Positions 25,629 through 34,789 of a stretch of DNA of 64,000 nucleotides are shown in pieces. The stretch is from positions 62,001 through 126,000 of the forward strand of contig CAXBCP010000008.1 in NCBI GenBank assembly GCA_963974055.1, in the 5' to 3' direction. The stretch comes from CAXBCP01 sp963974055 (GTDB lineage: Bacteria; Pseudomonadota; Alphaproteobacteria; MPNO01; UBA830). The position numbers were made by a program, and so were the translations under genes. The notes beneath the pieces were generated by a model. The model searched no databases and was not told the DNA's origin. It saw only the letters and a program-made list of their open reading frames with translations. Each line of letters starts with the position of its first letter. Positions within the stretch are counted from its first letter, which is position 1.

Positions 25629-26855
25629 ATGTCATCATCAGCCGGTTCCCGGATCGATATTCTGATTTTCAGCACCGATAGCAGGTTCTTCGCAGATCTG
25701 TCCTCGGCGCATGGCGATGTCTGCGGGCGGCATCGCGCCTATGCGGCTGCCTTGCGGAAAGCGGCGGGCGTGGAGAGCACGGTGAGGGTCATTGCGTATA
25801 GCGGCGGCAGAGGCGATGCCGGTGCCCGGCGGTTCGACGACGGTCTCGAAGTTTATCCGGCATTCGCATCGCGGCGCATTTTTTACGGAATCGGATTGCT
25901 GCGCGCCCTGCCGGTCGTGCTGCGCGGGTGGCGGCCGGATGTGGTGACGGCGCAGGCGCCGTGGGGAGATGCCGTATTGGCGTACCTTGTCGCCCGTCTG
26001 ACCGGTGCGGCGTTTGTCGCTCAAGTTCATTTCGATCCCTATGGCGCGAATATCGGCCGGGAAATCCGGGGATATCGTTGGCGGCGGCATGTGGCGAACT
26101 TTCTGCTCCGGCGGGCGGATGTAGTCCGGACGGTCAACCTGTCCGTTGCAAAGCGCCTGGCGCGGGATCTCGGGATCGCCGCGGAGCGTATGGACGTCAT
26201 TCCGGTGCCCGTCACTGTCGATACGGAATCCGGGAATAGGGACTCTGAGGCCGACGGGGCTGCGGGTGAAACAGAGAGCGGGGAGCGACCGACGGTCCTT
26301 TTCGTCGGACGTTTTTCGCCCGCCAAGAACCTGTCCGTCTGGGTGGATGCCGCGGCACAGATTCATCTGGCCAGGCCTGATGTTCGGTTTGTTCTTGCCG
26401 GCGACGGACCGGAACGGGAAAAAATCGTCCGGATGATCGAAGAACGCGGATTACAGGATGTTTTCGAAATTCCCGGCAACGTGCCTGTAGACCGGCTTTG
26501 GGAGCTCTATCGCGCGGCGACGGTATTCATGTTTTCGTCGGATAACGAAGGCCTGCCCCGGGTGCTGATCGAAGCGATGTGGGCCGGATTGCCGGTGGTC
26601 AGCACAGCAAATGCCGGCGCGTCGGAAATAATATCCGACGAGTCGACCGGATACGTCGTCCCGGTGGGAGACGCCGGGGGGCTTGCGAAACGGGCGGTGG
26701 AATTGTTGCAGAATCCGGTCGAGCGGCAAGCGATGGCGGACAGGGCCCGGACAGAGGCGAGGCTCAATTTCGATCCGGCAAAACTCGCCGATGAAATCGC
26801 GCTGATGTGGGCGAGGGCCGGCAATCGCACGTTGAGAACGGAAAGACGGGATTGA
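25629..26855 (+). CDS. Glycosyltransferase, GT4-like
   Basis: A 408-residue GT-B glycosyltransferase. The N-terminal half has QVHFDPYGANIGR and a helix with RRADVVRTVNLSVAKRLA. The donor half has TVLFVGRFSPAKNLSVWVDA, then FMFSSDNEGLPRVLIEAMWA. An acidic low-complexity insert (about residues 200-220, TESGNRDSEADGAAGETES) links the domains and is unusual. It starts at ATG 25629, 136 bases after the GT-C-like gene. Confidence 0.85.
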   Translation: MSSSAGSRIDILIFSTDSRFFADLSSAHGDVCGRHRAYAAALRKAAGVESTVRVIAYSGGRGDAGARRFDDGLEVYPAFASRRIFYGIGLLRALPVVLRGWRPDVVTAQAPWGDAVLAYLVARLTGAAFVAQVHFDPYGANIGREIRGYRWRRHVANFLLRRADVVRTVNLSVAKRLARDLGIAAERMDVIPVPVTVDTESGNRDSEADGAAGETESGERPTVLFVGRFSPAKNLSVWVDAAAQIHLARPDVRFVLAGDGPEREKIVRMIEERGLQDVFEIPGNVPVDRLWELYRAATVFMFSSDNEGLPRVLIEAMWAGLPVVSTANAGASEIISDESTGYVVPVGDAGGLAKRAVELLQNPVERQAMADRARTEARLNFDPAKLADEIALMWARAGNRTLRTERRD

Positions 26856-27078
26856 GATGAAACGAACCGTCCGGTACATATACTGCGGTCGAGTAGCGCT
26901 ATCACGTTCAACGCCATTACTTGGTCTTATGAACAAGAAGGCATGATTCCATTCTCGGCCACTGAAGTATTTCGAGGTATACTCTCCCGTGCGCAATTTT
27001 TAAGCTGGAGGAGATAGAGGCGCACTGAGGGCGATTCGGGTTTTATCTAGAAATTCACAGAGGAAGTAGGAACGTTCG

Positions 27079-28152
27079 ATGCGTGTGTTCTTGACCTGTT
27101 TGGCGTTGGATCAGGATCACCCTATTTTGTCGCATATGACGGAATGGGTGAGGCAATTTTCAAACACTCCGGGTATAGAGAATATAACAGTGGTGTCACC
27201 ACTCATTGGCCGCTTTGAACCAAAAGAAAATATACGAGTACGGTCGATAGGACGCAGCAGCCGCTTTGCGACGCTTTTTGCCTTTTATAAGGAAGTTTTT
27301 GCGGCACAGCGACAAGGTATTGATGCATTTTTCGTTTGTCAGGGAGGACCGTATCCGGGACTCCTGTTTCCCGTTCGACTCCTTACTGGGAAGCCAGTGT
27401 TCGTATGGTGGGCGCATTCGCTGATCCCGATGTATCATCGATTGTGCGCTAGGTATTGCGATACGCGCGTTTTCACTGCAACGGAATCCTCGTTTCCACT
27501 GCCGTTGGCTAACCGGCGCGTCGTCGGGCACGGCATCAATACTGATACTTTTCGACCGATTGCGCAGGGCGGTTTCGATGGACTGGTAACCGTGGCGCGC
27601 GTCTCTCCAATAAAAAAAATAGAACGTATGATTGACCTTGTGGCAATCCATAGGAATCGTTCCGGAACGGTTGTTCCATTGCACATCTATGGACCGACGG
27701 AACAAAAAGACATTCACTATCATCGGGAACTTGAAAATCAGGTAGAAAGACTCGGTCTTGAAAATGCAGTCCACTTTCACGGGGCGGTGCCACGATCACA
27801 ACTGCCCTGGATACTGTCACGCCATAAAGTTTTTCTGCATTTCTGTCCCGGTGCGTTAGACAAGGCAGTATTAGAAGCAATGGCTTGCGGTGTTCCCGTG
27901 TTATCTGACAACGTTTGCGTAGCTGAGGCATTGCCGACAGAAATGTGTGCCCGCTTGGTCTTTCCCGAGGCAAGTTTAGAGAGCGCCGCCGACCGACTTC
28001 AGGCTCTTTTGGCTTTGGATGAAGCGGAAACCGCGCATCTGGCTAATGATCTGCGGGCGAACATCATCGCTCACCATGATCTGGGGCGATTGTTCAATCG
28101 GATTTATGAAGAGATGAATTTGGCTATCCGTGAGGATGGGACGCGGAAATAA
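27079..28152 (+). CDS. Glycosyltransferase in low-GC patch
   Basis: A 357-residue GT-B enzyme. It starts MRVFLTCLALDQDHPILSHM; the donor half has GLVTVARVSPIKKIERMIDL and FLHFCPGALDKAVLEAMACG, so a GT4-type transferase is likely. Its base composition is visibly lower in GC (roughly 45-50% in sampled lines) than its neighbours, and codon use is correspondingly A/T-richer, pointing to recent transfer. AGAGGAAG lies about 10 bases before the ATG. The 200-400 base flanks on both sides are also AT-rich and hold no other gene. Confidence 0.82.
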   Translation: MRVFLTCLALDQDHPILSHMTEWVRQFSNTPGIENITVVSPLIGRFEPKENIRVRSIGRSSRFATLFAFYKEVFAAQRQGIDAFFVCQGGPYPGLLFPVRLLTGKPVFVWWAHSLIPMYHRLCARYCDTRVFTATESSFPLPLANRRVVGHGINTDTFRPIAQGGFDGLVTVARVSPIKKIERMIDLVAIHRNRSGTVVPLHIYGPTEQKDIHYHRELENQVERLGLENAVHFHGAVPRSQLPWILSRHKVFLHFCPGALDKAVLEAMACGVPVLSDNVCVAEALPTEMCARLVFPEASLESAADRLQALLALDEAETAHLANDLRANIIAHHDLGRLFNRIYEEMNLAIREDGTRK

Positions 28153-28487
28153 GGAAAGCGCCGGTGACTGTACAGCACTCGAAGTTTTCTAAGACGATGC
28201 CGCGAGCTATTTTGTCTGACCTGTGGGCGCGGCGTTAAATCTATCGTCGGCGGCGTGAGATATAGTCGAGCAAACTCGATTAAGAAATTGAGGGCTTTTC
28301 CGGAGTGTCATAGAAGAGCCTAGGAAAATCGGCGGAGAGTTGCGGAATATCGTTATTGGCCAACACGATCTGAAAAAGTTGATAAGTTCTTTTTGCGCGA
28401 AATTTCTGAACGTGTAGAGGTGTATAGACATATTAATGTGCGTATTCAGTCTCAGGCACTGAAACGCAATACGGGACACACGGTATA
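28153..28487. other. AT-rich non-coding stretch
   Basis: About 335 bases with no family-like open frame. It continues the low-GC composition of the preceding glycosyltransferase and ends abruptly near 28490, where GC-rich coding sequence of the next gene begins. Confidence 0.5.
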
Positions 28488-28574
28488 ATCGAACGGCATC
28501 ATCGGAATTCCTTTCTTTACATCGCCAATGCGCGGATACCGACAGAGAAGGCGCATGGCTATCAGATTCTCCAG

Positions 28575-29729
28575 ATGTGCCAGGCGTTCGCCGAAGCGGG
28601 GTGCGAACCGCTCCTGGTCCATCCCGCGCGCCGGACGTTTCCCACCCCGGTCGGCGAATATTATGGGCTGAGGCGGGACGTCGCACGCCATCCGGGCGCC
28701 TGTCTCGATGTTACCGGGTGGCTGCCCGAAACCAGCTGGATCAATCGCCGGTTCGGACCGGCGGCCAGCACCCTGACGACCGCAACATTCGTTCTGGGTC
28801 TGCTGCCCCGGCTGTTTTCGATTCGGCGGCAAAAGGATGCATTGATCTACACCCGCGACCTGCGTATCGCGTCGGTTATTTCGGCCTGTTTTCCGTCCCT
28901 GCGCCGACGCCTGTTCGTCGAATGCCATTCGGTCTCCGTATCCGCCCGGCGCCGGGCCGTGCAGCTGAGAATCCTGAAACGATGCGCCGGGGTCGTCTGC
29001 ATGACCGGGGCGATGCAGAACCGCTTCGTGGAGATGGGAATCCCGGTGGAGCATACGCTGGTCGCGACCGATGCCGTCGATCTGGAGACGTTCGTTGCCG
29101 ATATCGGCCGGCCCGATGCGCGCGCGATGCTCGGGCTCGATCCGGATGCGACGATCGCCGCCTTTATCGGCCGGTTTCACACGATGGAAATGGAAAAGGG
29201 GATTCCCGGAGTCATCGAGGCGGCGCGTTATCTGGTCGCGGGCCGTCCGGGCCTTCGTTTCGCCTTTATCGGCGGCCCGCTCGACCGCGTTGCCGCCTAT
29301 CGCGCGCAGATCGAAAGACTGGGCCTGCCGGCCGACCGGTTCCTGTTTTTCGACAAGCAACCGGTCACCGACATTCCCAAATGGCTGGCCGCCGCCGATA
29401 TGCTGCTGATGCCGTTTCCGTGGACGGAGCATTACGCCTATTACGCGTCGCCGCTCAAAATGTTCGAATACATGGCGGGCAACAGGCCGGTCGTTGCGTC
29501 CGAATTGCCGGTCGTCACAGAGGTATTGGAACACGGCCGCGATGCGCTGCTTGTTCCGCCGGACGACGCCCCGGCGCTGGCGAACGCTATCGGCCGCCTG
29601 ATCGACGATACGGCCCTTGGCGCGCGCCTTGCCGCGGCGGCCTTCGCGAAGGTTCAAACCCGTTCCTGGGCGGCGAGGGCCGAGAGTATCCTGTCGTTTA
29701 TGGCGGCGCGCATCGCGGGCGGGAAATAA
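28575..29729 (+). CDS. Glycosyltransferase, GT4-like, with missing canonical start
   Basis: The frame from ATG 28575 gives 384 residues. Clear family sequence continues upstream: in frame at 28515-28574 it reads LYIANARIPTEKAHGYQILQ, the normal first strand and loop of this GT group. The frame is open back to a TAA at 28434, but it has no ATG, GTG or TTG before 28575; an ATC at 28488 is the best in-frame alternative. The donor half has ATIAAFIGRFHTMEMEKGI and YASPLKMFEYMAGNRPV. It is either translated from a rare start codon or lost its 5' end where it meets the AT-rich segment. Confidence 0.8.
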   Translation: MCQAFAEAGCEPLLVHPARRTFPTPVGEYYGLRRDVARHPGACLDVTGWLPETSWINRRFGPAASTLTTATFVLGLLPRLFSIRRQKDALIYTRDLRIASVISACFPSLRRRLFVECHSVSVSARRRAVQLRILKRCAGVVCMTGAMQNRFVEMGIPVEHTLVATDAVDLETFVADIGRPDARAMLGLDPDATIAAFIGRFHTMEMEKGIPGVIEAARYLVAGRPGLRFAFIGGPLDRVAAYRAQIERLGLPADRFLFFDKQPVTDIPKWLAAADMLLMPFPWTEHYAYYASPLKMFEYMAGNRPVVASELPVVTEVLEHGRDALLVPPDDAPALANAIGRLIDDTALGARLAAAAFAKVQTRSWAARAESILSFMAARIAGGK

Positions 29730-29967
29730 CCTCTCCGGTTGCGTCCGCGGCGGTCCGGGGAGCATATTGAGGGTGGGCTGAAAGGGGCCGAACACGATAG
29801 GGGCCAGGGAAATCCGACGTCGAATTTTCTTCATTTGCAACATTTCGCTGCGAGATGCCCGTCGGGGTACCCCGATCCGGATCGTCAAGCTGCTCGAACA
29901 GATTCACAGGGAACACGACCTGTGGATCTGCGCGCGCGATGTTCCCGATGCTCTTGCGGAGCGGTTT

Positions 29968-30918
29968 GTGACTTATCCGGCCGACGGCCGGATCGGCCGG
30001 CTTCGAATGTTCCGGAAGTTCGTCGCCGACAATGCGGTCGACTGGGTCATGACGGCGACGGAGACCTCGCTGGCGATGCCGGTCGCCCTGAAATTTCTGA
30101 ATCGGGTCAGGATCGCCGTCGACCTGCACGGTGTCCTCGCGGAGGAAGCGCGGGCGACGAACGCCGTCGGACCGTTTCAGTATCGGTCCCTGAAATACAG
30201 GATCTGGTCCCTGCTGTGTTTTTACGACCGGGTCTTTCCGGTGTCGGATAAGCTTACCGGCTATTATGCACCGGTCTCGGACCGTATCCGCTGGATCCCC
30301 ATATACGGCGGCGTCGATGCAGCGCTTCCCGAGCAGATGCCGGCGGGGCCGGGAGACGGGAAAACATTCCGGATCGGATATATGGGAAATGCCCGCGCCT
30401 ATCAGGGTTTGCCGTATATTCTCGATGCGGCGGCTGCGCTCAGGGGAGGCGGTGTTCCGGTGCGGCTCAACCTGATCATAAGCGGCGACGGAGAAACGGT
30501 CCGCGCCGATCTGAAGGAGCGGGGGTTAACGGACGTGACCGATCTGCGGTGCGACGTGTCCCATGATACGGCAAACGACCTGATCCGGAATTCGGACGTT
30601 CTCTCGATCCCGAGGCCGGGCACCCCGGTAACGGAGTTTGCCTTTCCGTCAAAGCTGCCGGAATACCTTGCGACCGGTATTCCCGTCATTATCACCGATG
30701 TCGGGCCGGTCGGCGAACTGAAGGACGTGCTGCGGGAGGCGGCGATCGTTATCGGTACGGACGATATCGCCGCGAACCTGGCAGCGGCATTCGCGCAGGT
30801 CTATGAAATGGATAATGCGGCCCGCGCGGACCTGGGCGAACGGGCGCGGGGCGTCGTTGCAAGGGAATTTACGTGGCCTGTGCTGGGGGCAAAGCTATGC
30901 GGGGCATTGAACCGATGA
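29968..30918 (+). CDS. Glycosyltransferase, GT4-like, with missing canonical start
   Basis: The first canonical start is GTG 29968 (316 residues), but the N-terminal domain clearly begins earlier. In frame upstream it reads IFFICNISLRDARRGTPI and then RIVKLLEQIHREHDLWICAR (29824 onward). The frame is open from a TGA at 29779-29781 yet has no ATG, GTG or TTG; ATC at 29812 would give 368 residues. The donor half has FRIGYMGNARAYQGLPYILD and SIPRPGTPVTEFAFPSKLPE. Its stop overlaps the ATG of the methyltransferase gene (ATGA), showing active operon structure. Confidence 0.78.
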   Translation: MTYPADGRIGRLRMFRKFVADNAVDWVMTATETSLAMPVALKFLNRVRIAVDLHGVLAEEARATNAVGPFQYRSLKYRIWSLLCFYDRVFPVSDKLTGYYAPVSDRIRWIPIYGGVDAALPEQMPAGPGDGKTFRIGYMGNARAYQGLPYILDAAAALRGGGVPVRLNLIISGDGETVRADLKERGLTDVTDLRCDVSHDTANDLIRNSDVLSIPRPGTPVTEFAFPSKLPEYLATGIPVIITDVGPVGELKDVLREAAIVIGTDDIAANLAAAFAQVYEMDNAARADLGERARGVVAREFTWPVLGAKLCGALNR

Positions 30919-31745
30919 CGACTGAAAACGAAACATCGAACACCTACAAGGGGATGTGGGACAGTTTCGGGAAGAACAGGGATTCGGTCTATTTCAACGC
31001 CAAGTTTACCCCGAATTATCGGATCGGCCTTACCAATTTTCTGCGCGAAGAACTGATGATAGACCTCGCCGCACCGGGGCCGTCGGATGTGATTCTCGAT
31101 GTCGGCTGTTCCGCGGGGCGTCAGGTGTTTGCGATGGCAAAGACGGCGGAAAAGGTTCACGGCGTCGATATTGCGCAGACCTTTATCGATACGGCGAACG
31201 ACCTGAAGGCGAAATACGGCGCCCGGAACACCGAGTTTTCAATGTCCGCGGTCGAAGACCTGCCTTTCGAAGATGGGAAATTCGACAAGCTGATCTGCGG
31301 CGAAGTGCTGGAGCATGTTTTCGATAAGGATGCGGCGCTGGACGAATTGCTGCGCGTTCTCCGGCCTGGCGGCGCGCTTGTCGTATCGGTGCCCAATCTG
31401 AATGCGGACGGAACGTGGTGGGGAAGATTATTGCGGTGCATCGGCATGCGCTCCTTTTCGCCCATCGAGGTCTTCAGTCTCGAGGAATTGGCGAAGCACG
31501 GCGATTCACATGTCCGGGAGTACACGCCGGCGGGCATTCGCGCCTGGTTCGGGGCCAGGGGGATGGTGATCGAAAGGATGACGGTGGTGTCTTTTATAGA
31601 CGGTCCGTGGTTCGACACATTGCTGAAAGTGCCGCTTCATATCGGTCCGCTCCGCCGCCTGACGATATCGATCGAACGGTGCCTGTCGCGCCGGAATTTT
31701 CTGTGGGGGCGGCACATCGTTTTTCGCGCCCGCAAGGCGCCGTAA
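30915..31745 (+). CDS. SAM-dependent methyltransferase, class I
   Basis: A 276-residue methyltransferase of the type-11 family. Motif I is VILDVGCSAGRQVF and a post-I acidic residue is in HGVDIAQ. DKLICGEVLEHVFDKD and LRVLRPGGALVVSVPN are the later motifs. In this cluster it probably methylates a sugar of the repeat unit or its nucleotide precursor. ATG 30915 overlaps the upstream stop; a longer start at 30873 would lie inside the glycosyltransferase gene. Confidence 0.85.
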   Translation: MTTENETSNTYKGMWDSFGKNRDSVYFNAKFTPNYRIGLTNFLREELMIDLAAPGPSDVILDVGCSAGRQVFAMAKTAEKVHGVDIAQTFIDTANDLKAKYGARNTEFSMSAVEDLPFEDGKFDKLICGEVLEHVFDKDAALDELLRVLRPGGALVVSVPNLNADGTWWGRLLRCIGMRSFSPIEVFSLEELAKHGDSHVREYTPAGIRAWFGARGMVIERMTVVSFIDGPWFDTLLKVPLHIGPLRRLTISIERCLSRRNFLWGRHIVFRARKAP

Positions 31746-32136
31746 AATACGATGGGTAACGAGCAGGGCGAGCGAAAGGTCGGGGTTTTGCCTCCGGGAG
31801 TCGGAATGATGGCGGCCGGCGGTTTTGGCGGCTCGGACGGTGGTTTCGGACCCGGGGGGCGGGCCGGCCGGCTGAGTGGCGTTCGAAACCGGGATGGCTG
31901 TTTGCAATCGCGACATCGGGAAATTGCCTTCAACTGTCAGAAATCTTGTGCGAGAAGATGCCCCAAGTCACGGGAAAGTGGTTTGCCGAGGCCCGGTTCA
32001 GGCGTTCCGCAGAAGCGGGATCAGGCCGCCTCGGTCAAACTTTCGGTCGATGGAACATCTGTTTGTTTGCAGGTTCTCCGGTACCGGCATGCGTTGAACC
32101 AGTAGTCTCTGCTGTCAGAAATCGGGGAAATCGTTC
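31746..32136. other. 391-base stretch without a recognisable gene
   Basis: A 117-codon open frame from 31752 is Gly/Arg-rich and looks like a composition artefact. The decanucleotide gtcagaaatc occurs at about 31936 and again at about 32116, just before the epimerase gene, possibly a regulatory or recombination trace. Confidence 0.4.
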
Positions 32137-33096
32137 ATGGCTTCAATACTTGTTACGGGCAGCAAGGGCGTCGTTGGCTCCTATCTGGTCGAGATGCTCG
32201 AGGCCGCGGGTCATTCGGTTTTTCAGATCGATATCCGCCATGCCGTCGGCGAAGTCGGCTGGGAGCATGAAATGTCGGCCGGGCCGTTCCGCTATGCCCG
32301 CTGCAATGTCGCCAATTTCAGGGAACTCGAACGCGTTTTCGAAAAGGCCGGCCCGTTCGATTACGTCTATCACACAGCGGCGGAATTCGGCCGCTGGAAC
32401 GGCGAGGACTTTTACGAACAGGTCTGGACGTCAAACGCAATCGGCACCAAGAACGTCATCCGCCTCCAGGAGCGGCTTGGCTTCAGGCTCATCCATTTTT
32501 CGTCTTCCGAGGTCTATGGCGATTACGACGGCATCATGAGCGAAGACGTGATGGACACGGTCGAGATCAAGCAACTCAACGATTACGCTATGTCCAAGTG
32601 GGTCAACGAGATGCAGATTCGCAACTCGGCGATTCAGAACAACACCGAGACCGTGGTGGTTCGCCTGTTCAACACCTATGGACCCGGCGAATGGTATCAT
32701 CCCTACCGGAGCGTCAATGCCAAGTTCTGCTATCACGCGCTGAACGGTATGCCGATCACCGTTTACCAGGGGCATGAGAGATCATCGACCTATCTGGAAG
32801 ATACCTGCCGGACGCTATCCAACATCGTCGACAACTTCAGACCTGGCGAAACCTACAATATCGGCGGGCTGGAGGAACATGACATCGAAACCCTGGCCAG
32901 GGTTATCTGGGACTACACGGGGGCCGATCCGAAACTGATCACCTATGCGGACAGCGAAATTCTTACGACGCGGACGAAGAAGGTGGATGTGGATAAATCC
33001 GTGCGCGATCTGAACCACACGATGACGGTTACGCTGGAAGAGGGGATCAGGCGCACGATCGACTGGATGCGGGAGTTTTATAGCATCAAGGTCTGA
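32137..33096 (+). CDS. NAD-dependent epimerase/dehydratase
   Basis: A 319-residue extended SDR. The N-terminal cofactor motif is TGSKGVVGSYL (GxxGxxG form), followed by VFQIDIR, an Asp that favours NAD. The catalytic Ser is in HFSSSEVYGDYD and the Tyr/Lys pair in DYAMSKW. VVVRLFNTYGPGEWYHPY and ETYNIGG are standard nucleotide-sugar epimerase/dehydratase features. It should make a nucleotide sugar for the polymer; whether it is a 4-epimerase, dehydratase or reductase cannot be decided. It is convergent with the flippase gene, with stops adjacent. Confidence 0.88.
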   Translation: MASILVTGSKGVVGSYLVEMLEAAGHSVFQIDIRHAVGEVGWEHEMSAGPFRYARCNVANFRELERVFEKAGPFDYVYHTAAEFGRWNGEDFYEQVWTSNAIGTKNVIRLQERLGFRLIHFSSSEVYGDYDGIMSEDVMDTVEIKQLNDYAMSKWVNEMQIRNSAIQNNTETVVVRLFNTYGPGEWYHPYRSVNAKFCYHALNGMPITVYQGHERSSTYLEDTCRTLSNIVDNFRPGETYNIGGLEEHDIETLARVIWDYTGADPKLITYADSEILTTRTKKVDVDKSVRDLNHTMTVTLEEGIRRTIDWMREFYSIKV

Positions 33097-34407
33097 TTAA
33101 TTTCGTTTGAGTGCCGGGAAAACAAGCCGGGCCTGCGCGCATTGAGCGGCCGTCCAGTGGACGGCAATGACGATCGCCATGCCGTGGGCGCCAGCATATG
33201 CGGCACCGAAGACCATCGCCGGCAGGGTAACCAGAATGAGCCCGAATACCCAGTTCAGAAATGCGCGCGCCCGGTCCGTCGCGATCAGTAAAGGGTGAAC
33301 CCAGAATAAACAGATGCCGAGTGTCGCGCCGGCAAGCAGTATATGCAGGATCGGGACCGAAGGCTGAAATTCCCGACCGAACACCAGCGGGACGACCGGG
33401 TCTGCGAACACCGCGCCGATCCCGATTCCCACCAAGGCTATCGGGGTCCAGATTCTGGCGATAGAGATTATGGATGTACGCAGGAGCACGCTTTCTCCCC
33501 GCTGAATCTGCTCGTTGAAATCCTGGTAAAGGACGGAGGAAAAATTGCCTAGCGCCATCTGGATCAGGCCGACGAGTTGTTTCGCGAGCCGGTACAGTCC
33601 GACCTCGCGCGCATCGACGAAATATCCCAGGACGATCACATCGCCCTGCTTGACGAGGGTGGTTAATGAGCCGGAAAGGTACCCGACGAACATCAGGTTC
33701 CAGAAACCGGCCAGCCGTCCGCGCATCCGCCATGCGCTTCGTATGCTGACGGTGCCGGCGAGATCGTAACGGCGGATATAGCTGAGTATGCCGCAGACCT
33801 GAATACCGGCGCGGCAGACGCTTGCGCCGGCGACGATGATCGCGAGGCTCGTCAGCGTCAGCTCCCCCTGTGTCCAGACCACGGTCAATAGTGCCACCTG
33901 GAGGGCGTGCGTTCCGAACTCGACCGTCGCGATCCGGCGAAAACGTCTCTCGTCCCGCAAAAGGACGAACCATGTTTCGCGCGTGATCGTGGCCAGGGTC
34001 GATATTCCCTGTATGACGAACACGGCGGTAATGGCCGGCTGGTCCAGAAACGAAGCCGCGATGACCGGTGCAAGTCCCACGATGATCAGAAAGGCGAGTA
34101 AGCGCGTCGCTGCCTCCGTCGCCAATGCTGACGCCAGCAGCGCGCCGCGCAGTTCGGGCGCCGCGCTGATCCTGGAATCCTTCCAGAAGCGCGTAAGTGC
34201 ATCCGGCGTACGGAACGCCAGAAAGCTGAGAACAAGACCGTTCGTCGCCAGGACGATCGCCCAGATACCGAAACCGGATGCGCCCAGCGCGCGGGTCACC
34301 ATGATCGATTGCAGGAAACCGAGTGCGGTGATTCCGAACTGAGCGCTCATCAGGGTGCTCCCCGACCTGAAAAGCGACGATCCTTCGCGGCCTGGTCCGA
34401 ATTTCAC
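33097..34407 (-). CDS. Polysaccharide flippase, Wzx/MOP family
   Basis: A 436-residue membrane protein with about 12-14 hydrophobic segments. The N-terminal pattern LFRSGSTLMSAQFGITALG, then MVTRALGASGFGIWAIVLA, is typical of Wzx-like members of the MOP superfamily. These move the undecaprenyl-PP-linked repeat unit to the outer leaflet of the inner membrane. A second half repeat has QGDVIVLGYFVDAREVGLYR. The start appears to be GTG at 34407; a later Met (LMSAQFG) is an alternative. It is transcribed against its neighbours. Confidence 0.87.
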   Translation of the reverse strand: MKFGPGREGSSLFRSGSTLMSAQFGITALGFLQSIMVTRALGASGFGIWAIVLATNGLVLSFLAFRTPDALTRFWKDSRISAAPELRGALLASALATEAATRLLAFLIIVGLAPVIAASFLDQPAITAVFVIQGISTLATITRETWFVLLRDERRFRRIATVEFGTHALQVALLTVVWTQGELTLTSLAIIVAGASVCRAGIQVCGILSYIRRYDLAGTVSIRSAWRMRGRLAGFWNLMFVGYLSGSLTTLVKQGDVIVLGYFVDAREVGLYRLAKQLVGLIQMALGNFSSVLYQDFNEQIQRGESVLLRTSIISIARIWTPIALVGIGIGAVFADPVVPLVFGREFQPSVPILHILLAGATLGICLFWVHPLLIATDRARAFLNWVFGLILVTLPAMVFGAAYAGAHGMAIVIAVHWTAAQCAQARLVFPALKRN

Positions 34408-34789
34408 GGTGTTTCCCCTGAACGGTGCCGATACGCCGGTTGTCGTTCTTTCGCCCGCCCGCGGTCAAGCCGTTTGCAGACGACACGCGCGGCATGCTTC
34501 CTCGGCGGATACGCGACGCCCGGCCCGGACTGTAACGCCCCGGGTTTTATTATGCCGGCGCCGCAAACCTGAGAATAAACGGGACGGTCTCTTCATCTTA
34601 AAATTTAACGACCTGCAACCTATACTATGCTATCCTGATTTAAAGCGTCATGAACGCTGTGCCGGAATTTTATAACCGACGACCGGGATCGTCGGCGGCA
34701 GCGGAAAACAGGCCGTTAAGTATGTTATACTGCGTTGGTATTTGTGTTGCGGCAAACGGTGGATAATTCTGAATTTAAAGGGCACACCG
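34408..34789. other. 382-base divergent intergenic region
   Basis: The right half is AT-richer and contains a short palindrome (agcgt-catga-acgct, about 34646-34660) and several TATA-like hexamers, fitting a promoter region for the radical SAM gene. No convincing gene is seen. Confidence 0.4.

Noticed and set aside
28484..28489. TATAAT hexamer just before the start-less glycosyltransferase
   Set aside because: A perfect -10 box, but no acceptable -35 at the right distance; it may simply be chance in AT-rich DNA.
31752..32105. 117-codon open frame
   Set aside because: Gly/Arg low-complexity composition and frame overlap with other random frames; no recognisable domain.
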